A program made the translations under genes and the position numbers. A stretch of DNA of 41,773 nt from Myxococcales bacterium. GTDB taxonomy: Bacteria > Myxococcota_A > Bradymonadia > Bradymonadales > Bradymonadaceae. Shown piece after piece: positions 16,868 through 26,371 of this stretch (its first letter is position 1; each line of letters opens with the position of its first letter). Where the stretch lies: positions 1-41,773 of the forward strand of contig SKQC01000363.1 of assembly GCA_007119175.1 (NCBI GenBank), written 5' to 3'. The notes below the pieces were generated by a model. It had not been told where the DNA came from, searched no databases, and saw nothing but the letters and a program-made list of their open reading frames with translations.

Positions 16868-18244
16868 TCAGGCCTCGGCAGGCTCTGTTCGGGGCCGACG
16901 GATTGCGAACAATCCGAAGAGAGCGAAGACCAATGCAAGCGTGGTCCCACCAGCGCCACCAGTCGACGAGCAGGAAGAGGGCTCTTCTGGAAGCTCACCA
17001 GCTTCCCCGTCGACGGTAATGGTGCTCGTCGCCGTCGCCGTCTGGTTGAGTTCACCGGTGACCCGGTCTTCCCAGATGGTTTCGACTTCCAGCCTCACTT
17101 CGTACTCACCGGGCAGATCGGCCATCAGATGCGGCACGTCATCGCCGACGTATCGATACTCGAAGGGAGTGGAAATAGTGGTCGTCCCGTTGGGGTCGAC
17201 AATACGAGCATCGGAGCCGTCGGGCGCCGAGGTCAGAGACCACTGATAGCGAAGCGCCAGGTTGCGTTGATTGGCGAAAAGGCGCAGGCGAACCGGTGTT
17301 ACCGTCTCACCGAGCATCGGCGGGCTATAAGCGTATAGCGGCTGCTCTGGGTCGAGGCAGTTATCGTGGTCGCCATCGACGACGAAACAGAAGGTGTCAT
17401 CACAGGCATCGCCGACACCGTCGCGATCGGAGTCGGTTTGGTCGGGATTGTACTCATAGGGGCAGTTGTCGAATTCATTGGGAATGCCATCGCCGGAGAT
17501 ATCCGAGCTGCAGGCATCGCCAATTCCGTCGCCAGCCATATCTTCCTGGTCGGGATTGTAGTGGTTCGGGCAGTTGTCGAGATGATCGTAGACCCCGTCG
17601 CCCGACGAGTCGCGGAAGCAGGAGTCGCTATCGGGAGCATCTTCGGTATCGGGATCCCAGACCACGAACGGGCAGGGATCTTCCTCGTTGGGAATTCCGT
17701 TTCCGTTGATATCATCGGAGCACGCATCGCCTACGCCATCACCGGAGGTATCTTCTTGCTCCGGGTTAAATACGTAGGGGCAATTATCTTCCTCATTGGG
17801 AATGCCGTCGCCGGAGATATCCGGGTCACATGCATCGCCGATGCCATTGCCGTTCGTGTCGGTCTGGTCGGGGTTGTTATGATCGGGGCAGTTATCACAG
17901 GCATCACCGACGCCGTCACCGGAGGTGTCGGTCTGGTCGGGGTTGTATTCAAATGGACAATTATCGAAGCTGTCACCGACACCATCGCCGCTATAATCGT
18001 CCTGGGACTGATAGGCGTCACCCAGGTCGGTGTTGGCGATCAGGATCGACCCGCCGCCACCGCCGTTTCCACCGCTTAGCTCGGGAGTTCCGCAATCATC
18101 AAATCGCGCATCGCACTCAAACGGTGGATCATCATCGTCTTCGCCTTCTTCTTCCTCCTGATTATCGGCCAACACGACCGATGGCGCCGTGAACGCTGTT
18201 GCCGCAAAAAAAGCACAGAAAAGAAATATCAAGTTCTTCTTCAT
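16868..18244 (-). CDS. TSP3/PKD-like protein with MYXO-CTERM-like tail
   Basis: The product is 458 aa. ATG 18244 has GGGAGA eight bases upstream. The cleavable signal peptide ends near VVLA. An acidic N-terminal segment is followed by a Gly-rich run and about ten TSP3 repeats (~75-285) with motifs such as SGDGVGD, DNCP and NPDQTD. In most repeats a Ser or Asn replaces the canonical second Asp. A PKD/Ig-like domain (~310-415) has RYQWSLTSAP and GEYEVRLEVE strands. The last 36 residues are a three-part sorting signal: a Ser/Cys/Gly-rich motif with a single Cys (SSCSS), a ~15-residue hydrophobic helix, and an Arg-rich end (IRRPR). This resembles MYXO-CTERM, which is processed on the way to the cell surface. 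Calcium-stabilised, surface-anchored protein. Confidence 0.85.
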   Translation of the reverse strand: MKKNLIFLFCAFFAATAFTAPSVVLADNQEEEEGEDDDDPPFECDARFDDCGTPELSGGNGGGGGSILIANTDLGDAYQSQDDYSGDGVGDSFDNCPFEYNPDQTDTSGDGVGDACDNCPDHNNPDQTDTNGNGIGDACDPDISGDGIPNEEDNCPYVFNPEQEDTSGDGVGDACSDDINGNGIPNEEDPCPFVVWDPDTEDAPDSDSCFRDSSGDGVYDHLDNCPNHYNPDQEDMAGDGIGDACSSDISGDGIPNEFDNCPYEYNPDQTDSDRDGVGDACDDTFCFVVDGDHDNCLDPEQPLYAYSPPMLGETVTPVRLRLFANQRNLALRYQWSLTSAPDGSDARIVDPNGTTTISTPFEYRYVGDDVPHLMADLPGEYEVRLEVETIWEDRVTGELNQTATATSTITVDGEAGELPEEPSSCSSTGGAGGTTLALVFALFGLFAIRRPRTEPAEA

Positions 18245-18691
18245 GTTCAGATCTCCCAGTAAAGAGGGTTATCGCCGACCCAGTTTCACCTACACATTCG
18301 GTGAGCACAGCTACGTGCAACCAATGCTCCTTTCATTTATCATGCGCCAAATCATATCAGATTCCGATTCCCATTCCAATGTCGAGGACCGGAAACGACG
18401 ATCCGCAGATCGGTATTTGTCAATCGGCAGTGCCGTCGCCGGGAAATTTCCGTCGACGCCACTGTGTTGATACGAGGAGTTTGAGCCGAGACTCACGGCG
18501 ACGCCAATCACGCCAAAACAAGTCCGGTCTGCTTGCCTTCCCGGCAACGCCCCTGCATCCTGACACTGAAATTCTGCGGACGTACGGTGTGCAACCGAGC
18601 CCGCCGGTGTGTCAGCGGCGCAAAAGATGCAGCCACCGCTGCACAGCTGGCATGCCGCCGGCTAAGGTCTACCGCGAGATTGAGATCGTTT
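18245..18691. other. Intergenic region between TSP3 gene and pgpH
   Basis: This 447-bp divergent gap must contain promoters for both neighbours, though I see no convincing -35/-10 pair. The one clear structure is a 37-bp imperfect inverted repeat at 18428-18464. Tracked ORFs here (18199..18702, 18311..18547) overlap each other or the real genes and look spurious. Confidence 0.6.
18428..18464. repeat. 37-bp imperfect inverted repeat
   Basis: Arms of 18-19 bases pair at 16 positions, with two mismatches and one bulged G around an AAATTT centre (CAGTG outer arms, CGTCG middle arms). No T-tract follows, so it is not a standard terminator. It could be an operator or a leader hairpin upstream of pgpH. 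Confidence 0.8.
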
Positions 18692-21364
18692 ATGACAAAT
18701 GAGTCAAAGCGAAAAGCAAGCCTATTTTCCTCTGCAGAGATGTTGCGGAAAAATAGAATCAGCAGCTTGTTGGACAACGTCTTCGTGCAATTCGTGGCGT
18801 TTGCGGCATTCGTGGCTGCCATCGTGGCCATTTTAATCGGGGGAATCGACGACCGCGACCGAGGCGTAGACGAAGCGATGATAGGTCAGGTCGCTCCGTA
18901 TAGCATTGAGGCGAGCCGCGACTTTTCATTTGCCGAAAAGGACGTGGCCACGTCCACCGAGTTGCGAGAGGAAATCGCCCATTCGGTTCCTCCGGTTTAT
19001 GACTGGCAGGAGAGTCTGAGTCCGGCAATTGCGGACAAAGTATCTGCGGCCTTCGCATCGATGCGTCAGATGCTGCGCGAGGAGGCCTATGAGCGTCTTC
19101 ATCAAGAGGACGCCGAGCGCCTTGAGCAGATCGAAGCACAGACCACATCGGAATCGCTGGAGGAGCGGGCATTAATCGATACCCTGTCGTTTGAAGATCG
19201 GATCCGAATCGCCCACCGGGTCCGCACTGAGGGCTTCGACTCCTATCTCGAGGCCCGAATTTCGGACGAGGATTATGAGACCTTTGCACGACAGGGGTTT
19301 CCCGCCGATGCCGAGGACGCACTGCGCTCGATTATCGACGATGTCATGTCCGATCTGATCGTGGCCAGCACCCAGCAGGTAGAACAACAACGCGAACAGG
19401 GAATTTATCTTCGCCGTCTGCGAAACGACCAGGCCCTAATTGAGTACCATATTACCGACCTGGACGGACGCTTTGTCGGATTCGACGAAAGTTCCCAGCT
19501 CGTCGAGGATGCCGCCCACACCCACACCATCGGCATCACCGGCGGCGATCTGCGGCACGCCATCACCGCCACCGCCTCGGCAGTGATCGAACCGAATACG
19601 ACCTATAATGAGGCGAAGACCCTTGAAAAGCGCCAGGCGGCACGCGATTCGGTCTCCGACCAGATCGTGCGGGCCGACTTTCGAGAAGGTCAGGTCATTT
19701 TGGAAGAAGGTCATATCGTCACGGAGCGCGACTTTCGGATCATCGAGGAGATGGCCGAGGGGGAGGACTCGTATCACGCCACCCAGGTGGTCAGTGGCGT
19801 GGCCTTATTCGGCCTGCTTTTGGTGATGATCTTATACGGTTTCGGCCGTCGCAATATCCGGGATTTCCGGCCCGGACCCCGAGATATCGTCTTTATGGGT
19901 ACCACGTTGCTGATCATGCTCCTGATCATGAGGGTGGGAACCACAGTGGGGCATGCCCTGGCAGAACAGCCCGGCGATATACCCATTGAGGCCTGGTATC
20001 TGGTGATTCCCGTGGCCGCCGGAGGGATGCTTATCCGCCTGGTGTTGGATACGGCGTATGCAATCGTCTTCACCATCGTATTTGCCATCCTCGTGGGGGT
20101 GATCGCCGGAAATTCACTGTTTTTTGCCGCCTTTACTATCATGGGGACATTGGTGGGCATTACCACGGTCCAGCAGGTCAAACACCGGATGGCTCTGATG
20201 TGGTCGGGCGTGGCGGTCGGCGGCGTCAACGTAATGGCGATCACCGGCTTTTTGCTCATCCAGGGAGAGCTGTTTTACATGGCGACCTTCGGGCACCTTC
20301 TGCTCGGATTTGGCGGCGGAATCGCCACCGGCTTTTTCATCCTGGCCGTGCTGCCGGTCTTCGAATCGGTATTCGGGTATACCACGGATATTAAATTGCT
20401 GGAGCTGGCAAACCTCAACCAGCCACTTTTGCGAGAATTGATCTTACGGGCGCCCGGCTCCTACCATCACAGCATGATGGTCGGTTCGCTGTGTGAGGCC
20501 GCGGCAGAAGCGATTGAGTGCAACGCCCTTCTCGCCCGTGTCGGTTCTTATTATCACGATATCGGAAAGGCAAAGAACCCGCAGTATTTTGCGGAAAATC
20601 AAAAATCCGGCGAGAATCCCCACGACAAACTCAAGCCAAATATGAGCGCCCTTATCATCAAATCCCACGTCAAAGACGGGGTCGATATGGCGCGGAGACA
20701 TCGATTGCCCAGCGAGATCCAGGATTTTATCGCCCAACACCACGGCACGAGTCTGATCGCCTATTTTTATCACAAGGCAAAAGAGGCCGAAGATCCGGAT
20801 ATTCCGGAGGTCGCAGAGAAGGATTTTCGCTATCCGGGACCAAAACCGCAGACCCGAGAGACGGCGATCTGCCTGCTCGCCGACGGTGTAGAGGCGGCGA
20901 GCCGGGCGATGCCAAAGCCGAGTCCTGCGCGACTGAAAGGACTGGTCCAGACCATGATTAATCGCGCCTTTACCGACGGTCAGCTCGACGAATGCGATTT
21001 GACGCTCAAGGATCTCAACAAGATCGCCAAGGCCTTTACGCGAATATTAACGGGTATCTACCACCAGCGTCCGGAATACCCCGGTGAAAAGAAGAAGCCC
21101 CGTGATACATCGGGAGCCGCCCACCGTCCGCGGTCTGCCGAGGGAGACGATGACGACGACGCCCCCGAATCGGGAAGCCTCGCCGACACCAGCTCCGATG
21201 TGTGGGATATTCAGGACCGCGACGGCACAACCAAAAGTGAGGGAGAAAATGCCGCTCGAGGTCAGCGTAACAGGTCGAGCAACGGAGCATCCAAGGGTCG
21301 AAAATCTGATCGAAACGATCAGAACACGCCTCGCGACGGTTTACCGCGCCTTGGATCTAACTGA
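18692..21364 (+). CDS. pgpH: 7TM-HD phosphodiesterase, PgpH/YqfF family
   Basis: The product is 890 aa from ATG 18692; the tracked start at 18533 has no support. An N-terminal TM helix (~35-52) is followed by a large extracytoplasmic domain (~60-365), a multi-helix membrane block (~370-560) and a cytoplasmic HD domain. The HD domain has the His pair at ~592-593 (HHSMMVG), the HD pair at ~622-623 (YYHDIGK), and a downstream QHHGTSL. In Listeria PgpH this architecture hydrolyses cyclic di-AMP. The C-terminal ~95 residues after GIYHQRPEYPG are charged, low-complexity and beyond the usual family end. The last ~38 codons overlap ybeY in another frame. pgpH next to ybeY is a known conserved arrangement. 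Substrate is inferred from the family. Confidence 0.92.
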   Translation: MTNESKRKASLFSSAEMLRKNRISSLLDNVFVQFVAFAAFVAAIVAILIGGIDDRDRGVDEAMIGQVAPYSIEASRDFSFAEKDVATSTELREEIAHSVPPVYDWQESLSPAIADKVSAAFASMRQMLREEAYERLHQEDAERLEQIEAQTTSESLEERALIDTLSFEDRIRIAHRVRTEGFDSYLEARISDEDYETFARQGFPADAEDALRSIIDDVMSDLIVASTQQVEQQREQGIYLRRLRNDQALIEYHITDLDGRFVGFDESSQLVEDAAHTHTIGITGGDLRHAITATASAVIEPNTTYNEAKTLEKRQAARDSVSDQIVRADFREGQVILEEGHIVTERDFRIIEEMAEGEDSYHATQVVSGVALFGLLLVMILYGFGRRNIRDFRPGPRDIVFMGTTLLIMLLIMRVGTTVGHALAEQPGDIPIEAWYLVIPVAAGGMLIRLVLDTAYAIVFTIVFAILVGVIAGNSLFFAAFTIMGTLVGITTVQQVKHRMALMWSGVAVGGVNVMAITGFLLIQGELFYMATFGHLLLGFGGGIATGFFILAVLPVFESVFGYTTDIKLLELANLNQPLLRELILRAPGSYHHSMMVGSLCEAAAEAIECNALLARVGSYYHDIGKAKNPQYFAENQKSGENPHDKLKPNMSALIIKSHVKDGVDMARRHRLPSEIQDFIAQHHGTSLIAYFYHKAKEAEDPDIPEVAEKDFRYPGPKPQTRETAICLLADGVEAASRAMPKPSPARLKGLVQTMINRAFTDGQLDECDLTLKDLNKIAKAFTRILTGIYHQRPEYPGEKKKPRDTSGAAHRPRSAEGDDDDDAPESGSLADTSSDVWDIQDRDGTTKSEGENAARGQRNRSSNGASKGRKSDRNDQNTPRDGLPRLGSN

Positions 21365-21749
21365 TCCCGGCGTCTCCCTGCTATTGACCGATGGGCAGCG
21401 AATACGCCAGCTCAATCGGCAGTGGCGCGACGTCGATTCGTCAACGGATGTGTTGTCCTTTCCTGTCCATTCCCCCGACGCGCTGCCCGACGAGCCCGAT
21501 CATCTCGGCGATATCGCCATTAGCATCTCCGATGCCGAACGGCTCGCCGAATCAAAGACGCACCGTGCGCGGGTTGCCGAGGAACTCGATGTCGATCCGG
21601 ACTCCCTTCAGTGGACGCTGAGCGATGAGGTATCTTTTTTATTCGTCCATGGACTTCTCCATCTGCTGGGCTACGATCACGCCCGGCCCGAGCAAGAATC
21701 GAAGATGCGGGCCATGGAGCAACGCCTGTGGCAATTGCTGAGAGACTGA
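21249..21749 (+). CDS. ybeY: Endoribonuclease YbeY
   Basis: The product is 166 aa from ATG 21249, with GGGAG just upstream. This start gives the normal family length and retains the first beta strand (LEVSV); the tracked start at 21084 would add 55 unrelated residues. The metal-binding motif HGLLHLLGYDH is intact near the C-terminus and the family STDVLSFP motif is present. YbeY is a zinc-dependent endoribonuclease for 16S rRNA 3' maturation and ribosome quality control. The start lies 116 nt inside pgpH, so translation may be coupled to it. A DnaC-like gene follows after 6 nt. Confidence 0.95.
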   Translation: MPLEVSVTGRATEHPRVENLIETIRTRLATVYRALDLTDPGVSLLLTDGQRIRQLNRQWRDVDSSTDVLSFPVHSPDALPDEPDHLGDIAISISDAERLAESKTHRARVAEELDVDPDSLQWTLSDEVSFLFVHGLLHLLGYDHARPEQESKMRAMEQRLWQLLRD

Positions 21750-21755
21750 CATTTC

Positions 21756-22625
21756 ATGGAACACCTCGACGACTACACTGCTGCCTGCCCGAAATGCGAC
21801 CGCAATCGCTATCTCATTGACTGTGATCGCGATTTTACCCGGGCGACGATCTGCGAGGAGTGCTTTGATGAATGCCCGGCCTGTGATGGACAGGAGTACC
21901 AATATGTGCGCGATGAACGGGGTTATGAGATCGCGCAGCAATGTCCGGTGTGCGGAGCACTGAATCGACGGATCCGCGCTTTTAACGAGGCGGCGATTCC
22001 GCGGCGACACCGGGATGCGACGCTGGAGAATTTCAAGACCAGTGCCCCCGGTGACGGCGGCAAAAAAGGAGAGCCGATAGGGAATCTAAATCGGGTTCGT
22101 TTTCGGCTCTATAATTGGGTCAAGGGATTTACCCCCGGTGAGCGGGGATTTTTGCTCCACGGCCACGTCGGAACCGGAAAAACCCATCTTCTGGCGGGCA
22201 CGATCCGACACCTGGCCCTTGAAAAGGGTATCTCGGCGCAATTTGTCGAATTTACTCACCTGTTGAGCGAGTTGCGACAGCAATTCGACCAGGGCCGTGG
22301 TGAGACGAGTATCCTGGCCCCGATCATCGATATCCCGGTATTGGCCATCGACGAGCTGGGAAAGGGCCGAAATACAAACTGGCAGTTGTCGATCATCGAC
22401 GAGATCATCTCTAAGCGCTACAACCGCTCGCTGACCACCCTATTTACGACCAATTACCCGCTGGACGAAGCGAGTTCTCCGTCCGGCGATTCTACCAGTG
22501 GGGACTTTCATCATTCGGCGTCGACGCAGACGCTGGAGCAGCGCGTCGGCGCCCGGGTCTACAGTCGGCTATTTGATATGGCCGACTTCGTGGAAATCGA
22601 AGCCCCGGACTACCGACGGCGCTGA
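21756..22625 (+). CDS. DnaC/IstB-like ATPase with zinc-knuckle N-terminus
   Basis: The product is 289 aa. Four CxxC pairs at 11-14, 33-36, 40-43 and 63-66 probably bind two zinc ions. The AAA+ domain has Walker A GHVGTGKTH (136-144), Walker B VLAIDE (195-200), a sensor-1 TTNYP (231-235) and an arginine-finger region at RVGARVYSR (263-271). This is the DnaC/DnaI/IstB ATP-binding family, which loads replicative helicases. A Ser/Thr-rich insert at ~239-260 precedes the finger. No transposase or IS21 ends are nearby, so a chromosomal helicase-loader-like role fits better than IstB. Probably in one operon with pgpH and ybeY. The client helicase is unknown. Confidence 0.8.
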   Translation: MEHLDDYTAACPKCDRNRYLIDCDRDFTRATICEECFDECPACDGQEYQYVRDERGYEIAQQCPVCGALNRRIRAFNEAAIPRRHRDATLENFKTSAPGDGGKKGEPIGNLNRVRFRLYNWVKGFTPGERGFLLHGHVGTGKTHLLAGTIRHLALEKGISAQFVEFTHLLSELRQQFDQGRGETSILAPIIDIPVLAIDELGKGRNTNWQLSIIDEIISKRYNRSLTTLFTTNYPLDEASSPSGDSTSGDFHHSASTQTLEQRVGARVYSRLFDMADFVEIEAPDYRRR

Positions 22626-22639
22626 TCCGTCGATAAGCG

Positions 22640-24043
22640 TCATCCACCCATACACTGCTCGGCAACAAGATGCTCGAAGGGGTGACTCCAGTCAGTGGCG
22701 TCCCCCCCGTCGTCGATGCACATGCCGGCGTCGGCGTCTACGCCCAGGTCGGTGTCCTCCGACTGAAGAGAGAGATGACCGCGCAGGACCTCGACGCCAT
22801 GTTCAGCAAATAAGATTGCGGGGTTATCATCTCCGCCGAGGACGAAGCTAAGAACCTCGTCGTAGGCCCAGTCGTCAAAGCCGTCGTAGGTGTCGGCAAC
22901 GCGGTGAAAGAAGGTGCCGATCTCGAGTTCGATTCCCGGTTCCACCGAAAATTTCAAGTCGTCGTCTTGAAGTTGGAGGACGGCATCGAAGAAGCCGCCA
23001 ATTCCGGAATTGAGATCGATATAGATGACCTCTTCACCGTTTATTGAGATGACGGCCGGGCCATCTCCGAGTCCAACGCCGGTCCATTCAACATATTCGG
23101 AGCCGGGATCGAAGCTTACCTCCGAGGTCAGTCCCGCCAGCTCGACGCCGACGGTTTCCGGCTCCGTGCCGCCGTAGCTGTCATAGGTCTCGAAATGCAG
23201 GGCGAACTCGCCGAGGCTTGCAGCTCCAAACAAGGTCTCGGCGGCCATGTCGACGCCGAAGGCCAGAACTTCGCCGGCGGCTTCAACATCGAGTTCGAAA
23301 GCCTCGTAGCCGTCGACCTCAATCCCCAGGTCCTCATGGATATGCAGGGCGAATTTAGCGACATCGCCGTCGAGGTAATAGCCGAGTTCGACCACTCCTT
23401 CGAGGCGCTCCGGAAAGGTTCCAGGTTCTTCACCGAAAGTGTCGGCCACGTGATTGACGGCGGGCTCGACGTTTTCGAGGATCGTCGTCGCGCTGACTTC
23501 CTCGGGAGAAAACGTAAAGGAGAGAGGATGGATCTCATCGGGTCCGAGTAAAATGTCGAGACTCAGACGATCATCGCCGTTCATGACGGCATGAAGGCGA
23601 ATCTCAAGGGCGTCGACCTCGTAGACGCAGTGGTTGTAGCCAGCATCGTCGAAGAATAGATCGGGGTCGCAGACCACATCGCCCCGGAGCAGATAGGTGA
23701 CGTCGCCGCTGCTCGACGATTCGACATTGTCACTGGTGAAGATATGATCTGCCATCCAGTCCGTCATCTCCTCATAGCCCGCCTCCAGTTCGCCGGAGTC
23801 CGGTGCGTAATAGGAGGCACAATCGACGTCGCCATAAGCACCGCAGTCGCTGACGGCGGCGTAGTCACCGACCATCTGTGAGGACTCCAAAAGCGCCATT
23901 GCGCCTACCATGGCGTCGACGGCGCCCTCAGTACTCTCGGAGATAGTCTGTGCCACCTCGCGGTGATCGGAATCACCGAGACACCCGATCGTCATGCTCG
24001 CTACGAGTAAAACACACCCTATTTTTGTCCACTTGCCGTTCAT
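22640..24043 (-). CDS. Orphan lipoprotein
   Basis: The product is 467 aa. ATG 24043 has GGAGG five bases upstream. The signal peptide ends in MTIGC (Cys21). The mature protein is acidic. Residues ~25-110 are helical with a few cysteines and ~115-420 are rich in alternating beta-type strands (for example ALEIRLHAVM, KFALHIHEDL, EFALHFETYD), suggesting an extended beta-sheet or lipid-binding-like fold. A short Cys-containing tail ends in CMGG. I recognise no family. It is monocistronic, convergent with the DnaC-like gene (14-bp gap) and 248 bp downstream of mnmG; that gap shows nothing clear. Confidence 0.72.
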   Translation of the reverse strand: MNGKWTKIGCVLLVASMTIGCLGDSDHREVAQTISESTEGAVDAMVGAMALLESSQMVGDYAAVSDCGAYGDVDCASYYAPDSGELEAGYEEMTDWMADHIFTSDNVESSSSGDVTYLLRGDVVCDPDLFFDDAGYNHCVYEVDALEIRLHAVMNGDDRLSLDILLGPDEIHPLSFTFSPEEVSATTILENVEPAVNHVADTFGEEPGTFPERLEGVVELGYYLDGDVAKFALHIHEDLGIEVDGYEAFELDVEAAGEVLAFGVDMAAETLFGAASLGEFALHFETYDSYGGTEPETVGVELAGLTSEVSFDPGSEYVEWTGVGLGDGPAVISINGEEVIYIDLNSGIGGFFDAVLQLQDDDLKFSVEPGIELEIGTFFHRVADTYDGFDDWAYDEVLSFVLGGDDNPAILFAEHGVEVLRGHLSLQSEDTDLGVDADAGMCIDDGGDATDWSHPFEHLVAEQCMGG

Positions 24044-24291
24044 TTAAACCTCCATCTTCGTCAATTTCATTCGAGTTTACGCTGTCGACTATTCCGGACT
24101 ATGAATTCCATTATCCTGGGGCCCATCGGTCATGCATGGACTATTCCAACGCCCTCTCCCGGTCCATATCATCTCGAAACAGCGACCGATTGGTGTAATT
24201 GCACACCAGGAGTGCCGTATCATCTCGCCACAGAGACGAGCGCCGCGGCCACAAAATTCATTCGCCTCCGCCGGGCTTCGGAAAAGACAGC

Positions 24292-26187
24292 TCAACTGGC
24301 TTTTAGGTGCACCAGAAGTGCAGAAATGGCGGCCGGTGTCACTCCGGAGACCCGCGATGCCTGACCGACGTTTTCAGGACGCACATCGTCGAGCTTTTCT
24401 CGGACCTCGTGTGACAGGCCATGGACTGCCGAGTAATCGAGGGCCGTGGGAATTCGCTTTGCTTCCATCTCCCGATGACGAGCGACCTGCTCGCGCTGGC
24501 GTTCGATATAGCCCTCGTATTGAACTTGAATTTCGATGGCTTCCTTTTCCTCGTCGTTCAACCCATCGAGTTCGAGGCCCGGCGCCACATGAGCAGCCAT
24601 CGGCAGCAATGCGTCGATGTCGACGTTCTGGCGTCGCAACAGTGCTTCGAGGGTCATTCCATTTCCGAGGCCGCCAATTCCAGCGTCTTGAGCGACCCGG
24701 AGGTTATCCTTAGAGGCCCCGACCATCGTGTCTTTAAGCGCTTTTCGCGTCGTCTCGATGGCCTCCCGTTTTTTGCGGAATTGCCGGTAGTGGTCCTCGG
24801 AGATCAGACCTAGCTGATAGCCGTGTTCCGACAGGCGCCAGTCGGCGTTGTCTTCGCGCAACAACAAGCGGTATTCGGCGCGGCTGGTAAACATCCGATA
24901 GGGCTCATCGACGCCGCTGGTCACGAGATCGTCGATAAGTACACCGATATAGGCCTCGTCGCGGCCGAGTACGAATGGATCGTCATCGCTGAGCTTCATC
25001 GAGGCGTTGACGCCGGCCATCAGTCCCTGGGCGGCCGCCTCTTCGTAGCCCGACGTTCCGTTGATCTGTCCTGCCAGATACAGGCCGTCGACGCCGCGCA
25101 ATTCCAGAGAGTGGTCGAGCTGGATGGGGTCGACGAAGTCATATTCGACGGCGTAGCCGGCGCGGATAATCTCCGCATTCTCCAGGCCGGGAATGGTCTT
25201 GAGAAAGTCGATTTGAACGTCGAGGGGCAGACTGGTCGACAGGCCATTGGGATAGACCTCGACGGTATCTAGGCCCTGTGGCTCTAAAAATACCTGGTGT
25301 TGGTCCTTGTCCGGAAAGCGGACCACCTTGTCCTCAAGGCTCGGGCAATATCGCGGCCCGATGCCCTCGATGACGCCGGTAAACATTGGGGATCGGTCGG
25401 TGGCCTCGCGGATCACGTCGTGGGTCTTTTCGTTGGTATGAGTGATAAAACAATCGACCTGCTCCATCATGGGCGGCTCGTGATAAAAGCTGAACCGGCG
25501 CGGCGGATCGTCGTGACGCTGGCGCTCCAGGCTATCCCAGTCGATGGTGCGGGCGTCGAGTCGAGGGCAGGTGCCCGTCTTAAGACGTCCCATCTTGAGA
25601 TTCAGGTCAGCCAGCGTCTCCGAGAGACCGTAGGAGGCTTTGTCGCCGGCTCGTCCGGCTTCGAAATTATCCAGTCCCACATGGCATAATCCGCGAAGAA
25701 ACGTCCCGGTGGTCACCACGACGGCGTCGGCCTCGTATAAAACGCCCAGTTTGGAGACCACGCCCTGCACAATCCATTCGCCATCGCGCCTTGAGATCTG
25801 GAGATCTTCGACGCTTCCCTGCTTGATATCGAGATTATCGGTATTCATCAGCGTCCACTGCATATGCCTGCGGTAGGCCCGCATATCGCATTGAGCACGC
25901 CGGGATCGAACGGCCGGTCCTTTGCTCTGGTTGAGGCGCTTATAGTGAATCGACGCCGCGTCGGCGACCAGCCCCATTACCCCGCCGAGGGCGTCGATTT
26001 CCCGGGCCAGGTGTCCCTTGGCGACGCCACCGATGGCCGGATTACAGCTCATATGGCCGATGGTATCGATATTCATCGTAATGAGGAGCGTTTGATGGCC
26101 ACGGCGGGCCAATGCGCTCGCGGCCTCACATCCGGCATGACCTCCACCGATCACGATGGCTTCGTAGGTTTTGGGGTTTTTCAACAT
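24292..26187 (-). CDS. mnmG: tRNA U34 modification enzyme MnmG (GidA)
   Basis: The product is 631 aa, the usual length. ATG 26187 has AGGAG eight bases upstream. The FAD-binding motif [10 protein letters not shown] is at 14-23, followed by the family segments CNPAIGG and GTFLRG and the C-terminal helical domain that contacts MnmE. With MnmE it installs the 5-carboxymethylaminomethyl group on wobble uridine. All expected regions are intact. The rsmG/parAB neighbours common elsewhere are not seen; it is divergent from a helicase gene with a 184-bp shared upstream region. Confidence 0.97.
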   Translation of the reverse strand: MLKNPKTYEAIVIGGGHAGCEAASALARRGHQTLLITMNIDTIGHMSCNPAIGGVAKGHLAREIDALGGVMGLVADAASIHYKRLNQSKGPAVRSRRAQCDMRAYRRHMQWTLMNTDNLDIKQGSVEDLQISRRDGEWIVQGVVSKLGVLYEADAVVVTTGTFLRGLCHVGLDNFEAGRAGDKASYGLSETLADLNLKMGRLKTGTCPRLDARTIDWDSLERQRHDDPPRRFSFYHEPPMMEQVDCFITHTNEKTHDVIREATDRSPMFTGVIEGIGPRYCPSLEDKVVRFPDKDQHQVFLEPQGLDTVEVYPNGLSTSLPLDVQIDFLKTIPGLENAEIIRAGYAVEYDFVDPIQLDHSLELRGVDGLYLAGQINGTSGYEEAAAQGLMAGVNASMKLSDDDPFVLGRDEAYIGVLIDDLVTSGVDEPYRMFTSRAEYRLLLREDNADWRLSEHGYQLGLISEDHYRQFRKKREAIETTRKALKDTMVGASKDNLRVAQDAGIGGLGNGMTLEALLRRQNVDIDALLPMAAHVAPGLELDGLNDEEKEAIEIQVQYEGYIERQREQVARHREMEAKRIPTALDYSAVHGLSHEVREKLDDVRPENVGQASRVSGVTPAAISALLVHLKAS

Positions 26188-26371
26188 TAGAACGGCTCCT
26201 GATTGCACGGACACTGGGCTCGACGGCGAATGGTAACGAGGTTGCGCAAAAGATCCAGCTCGACGTGGACAATGCCTGCGGCACTCAACTAACTTGGAGC
26301 TCTCCGCCCCCCTTCACCGGGGCAAAGCCAGATGGCCGGTTAATGAAATCGCAACAGCGCAACCATATTTT

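Noticed and set aside
17366-18079. 237-aa membrane-like ORF on the + strand
   Set aside because: Antisense shadow of the TSP3 repeats; the hydrophobic look comes from complementing Asp/Gly-rich codons.
18533-18691. 53-codon N-terminal extension of the pgpH ORF
   Set aside because: Cys/Arg-rich, no family similarity, no ribosome site; the start at 18692 gives the normal cytosolic N-terminus before the first TM.
21756-22625. IstB of an IS21-type element
   Set aside because: No IstA-like transposase or inverted ends nearby, and the N-terminal CxxC region and operon with ybeY point to a chromosomal gene.
24089-24295. 68-aa ORF after mnmG on the - strand
   Set aside because: Composition and lack of a ribosome site do not support a gene; overlaps the mnmG stop.
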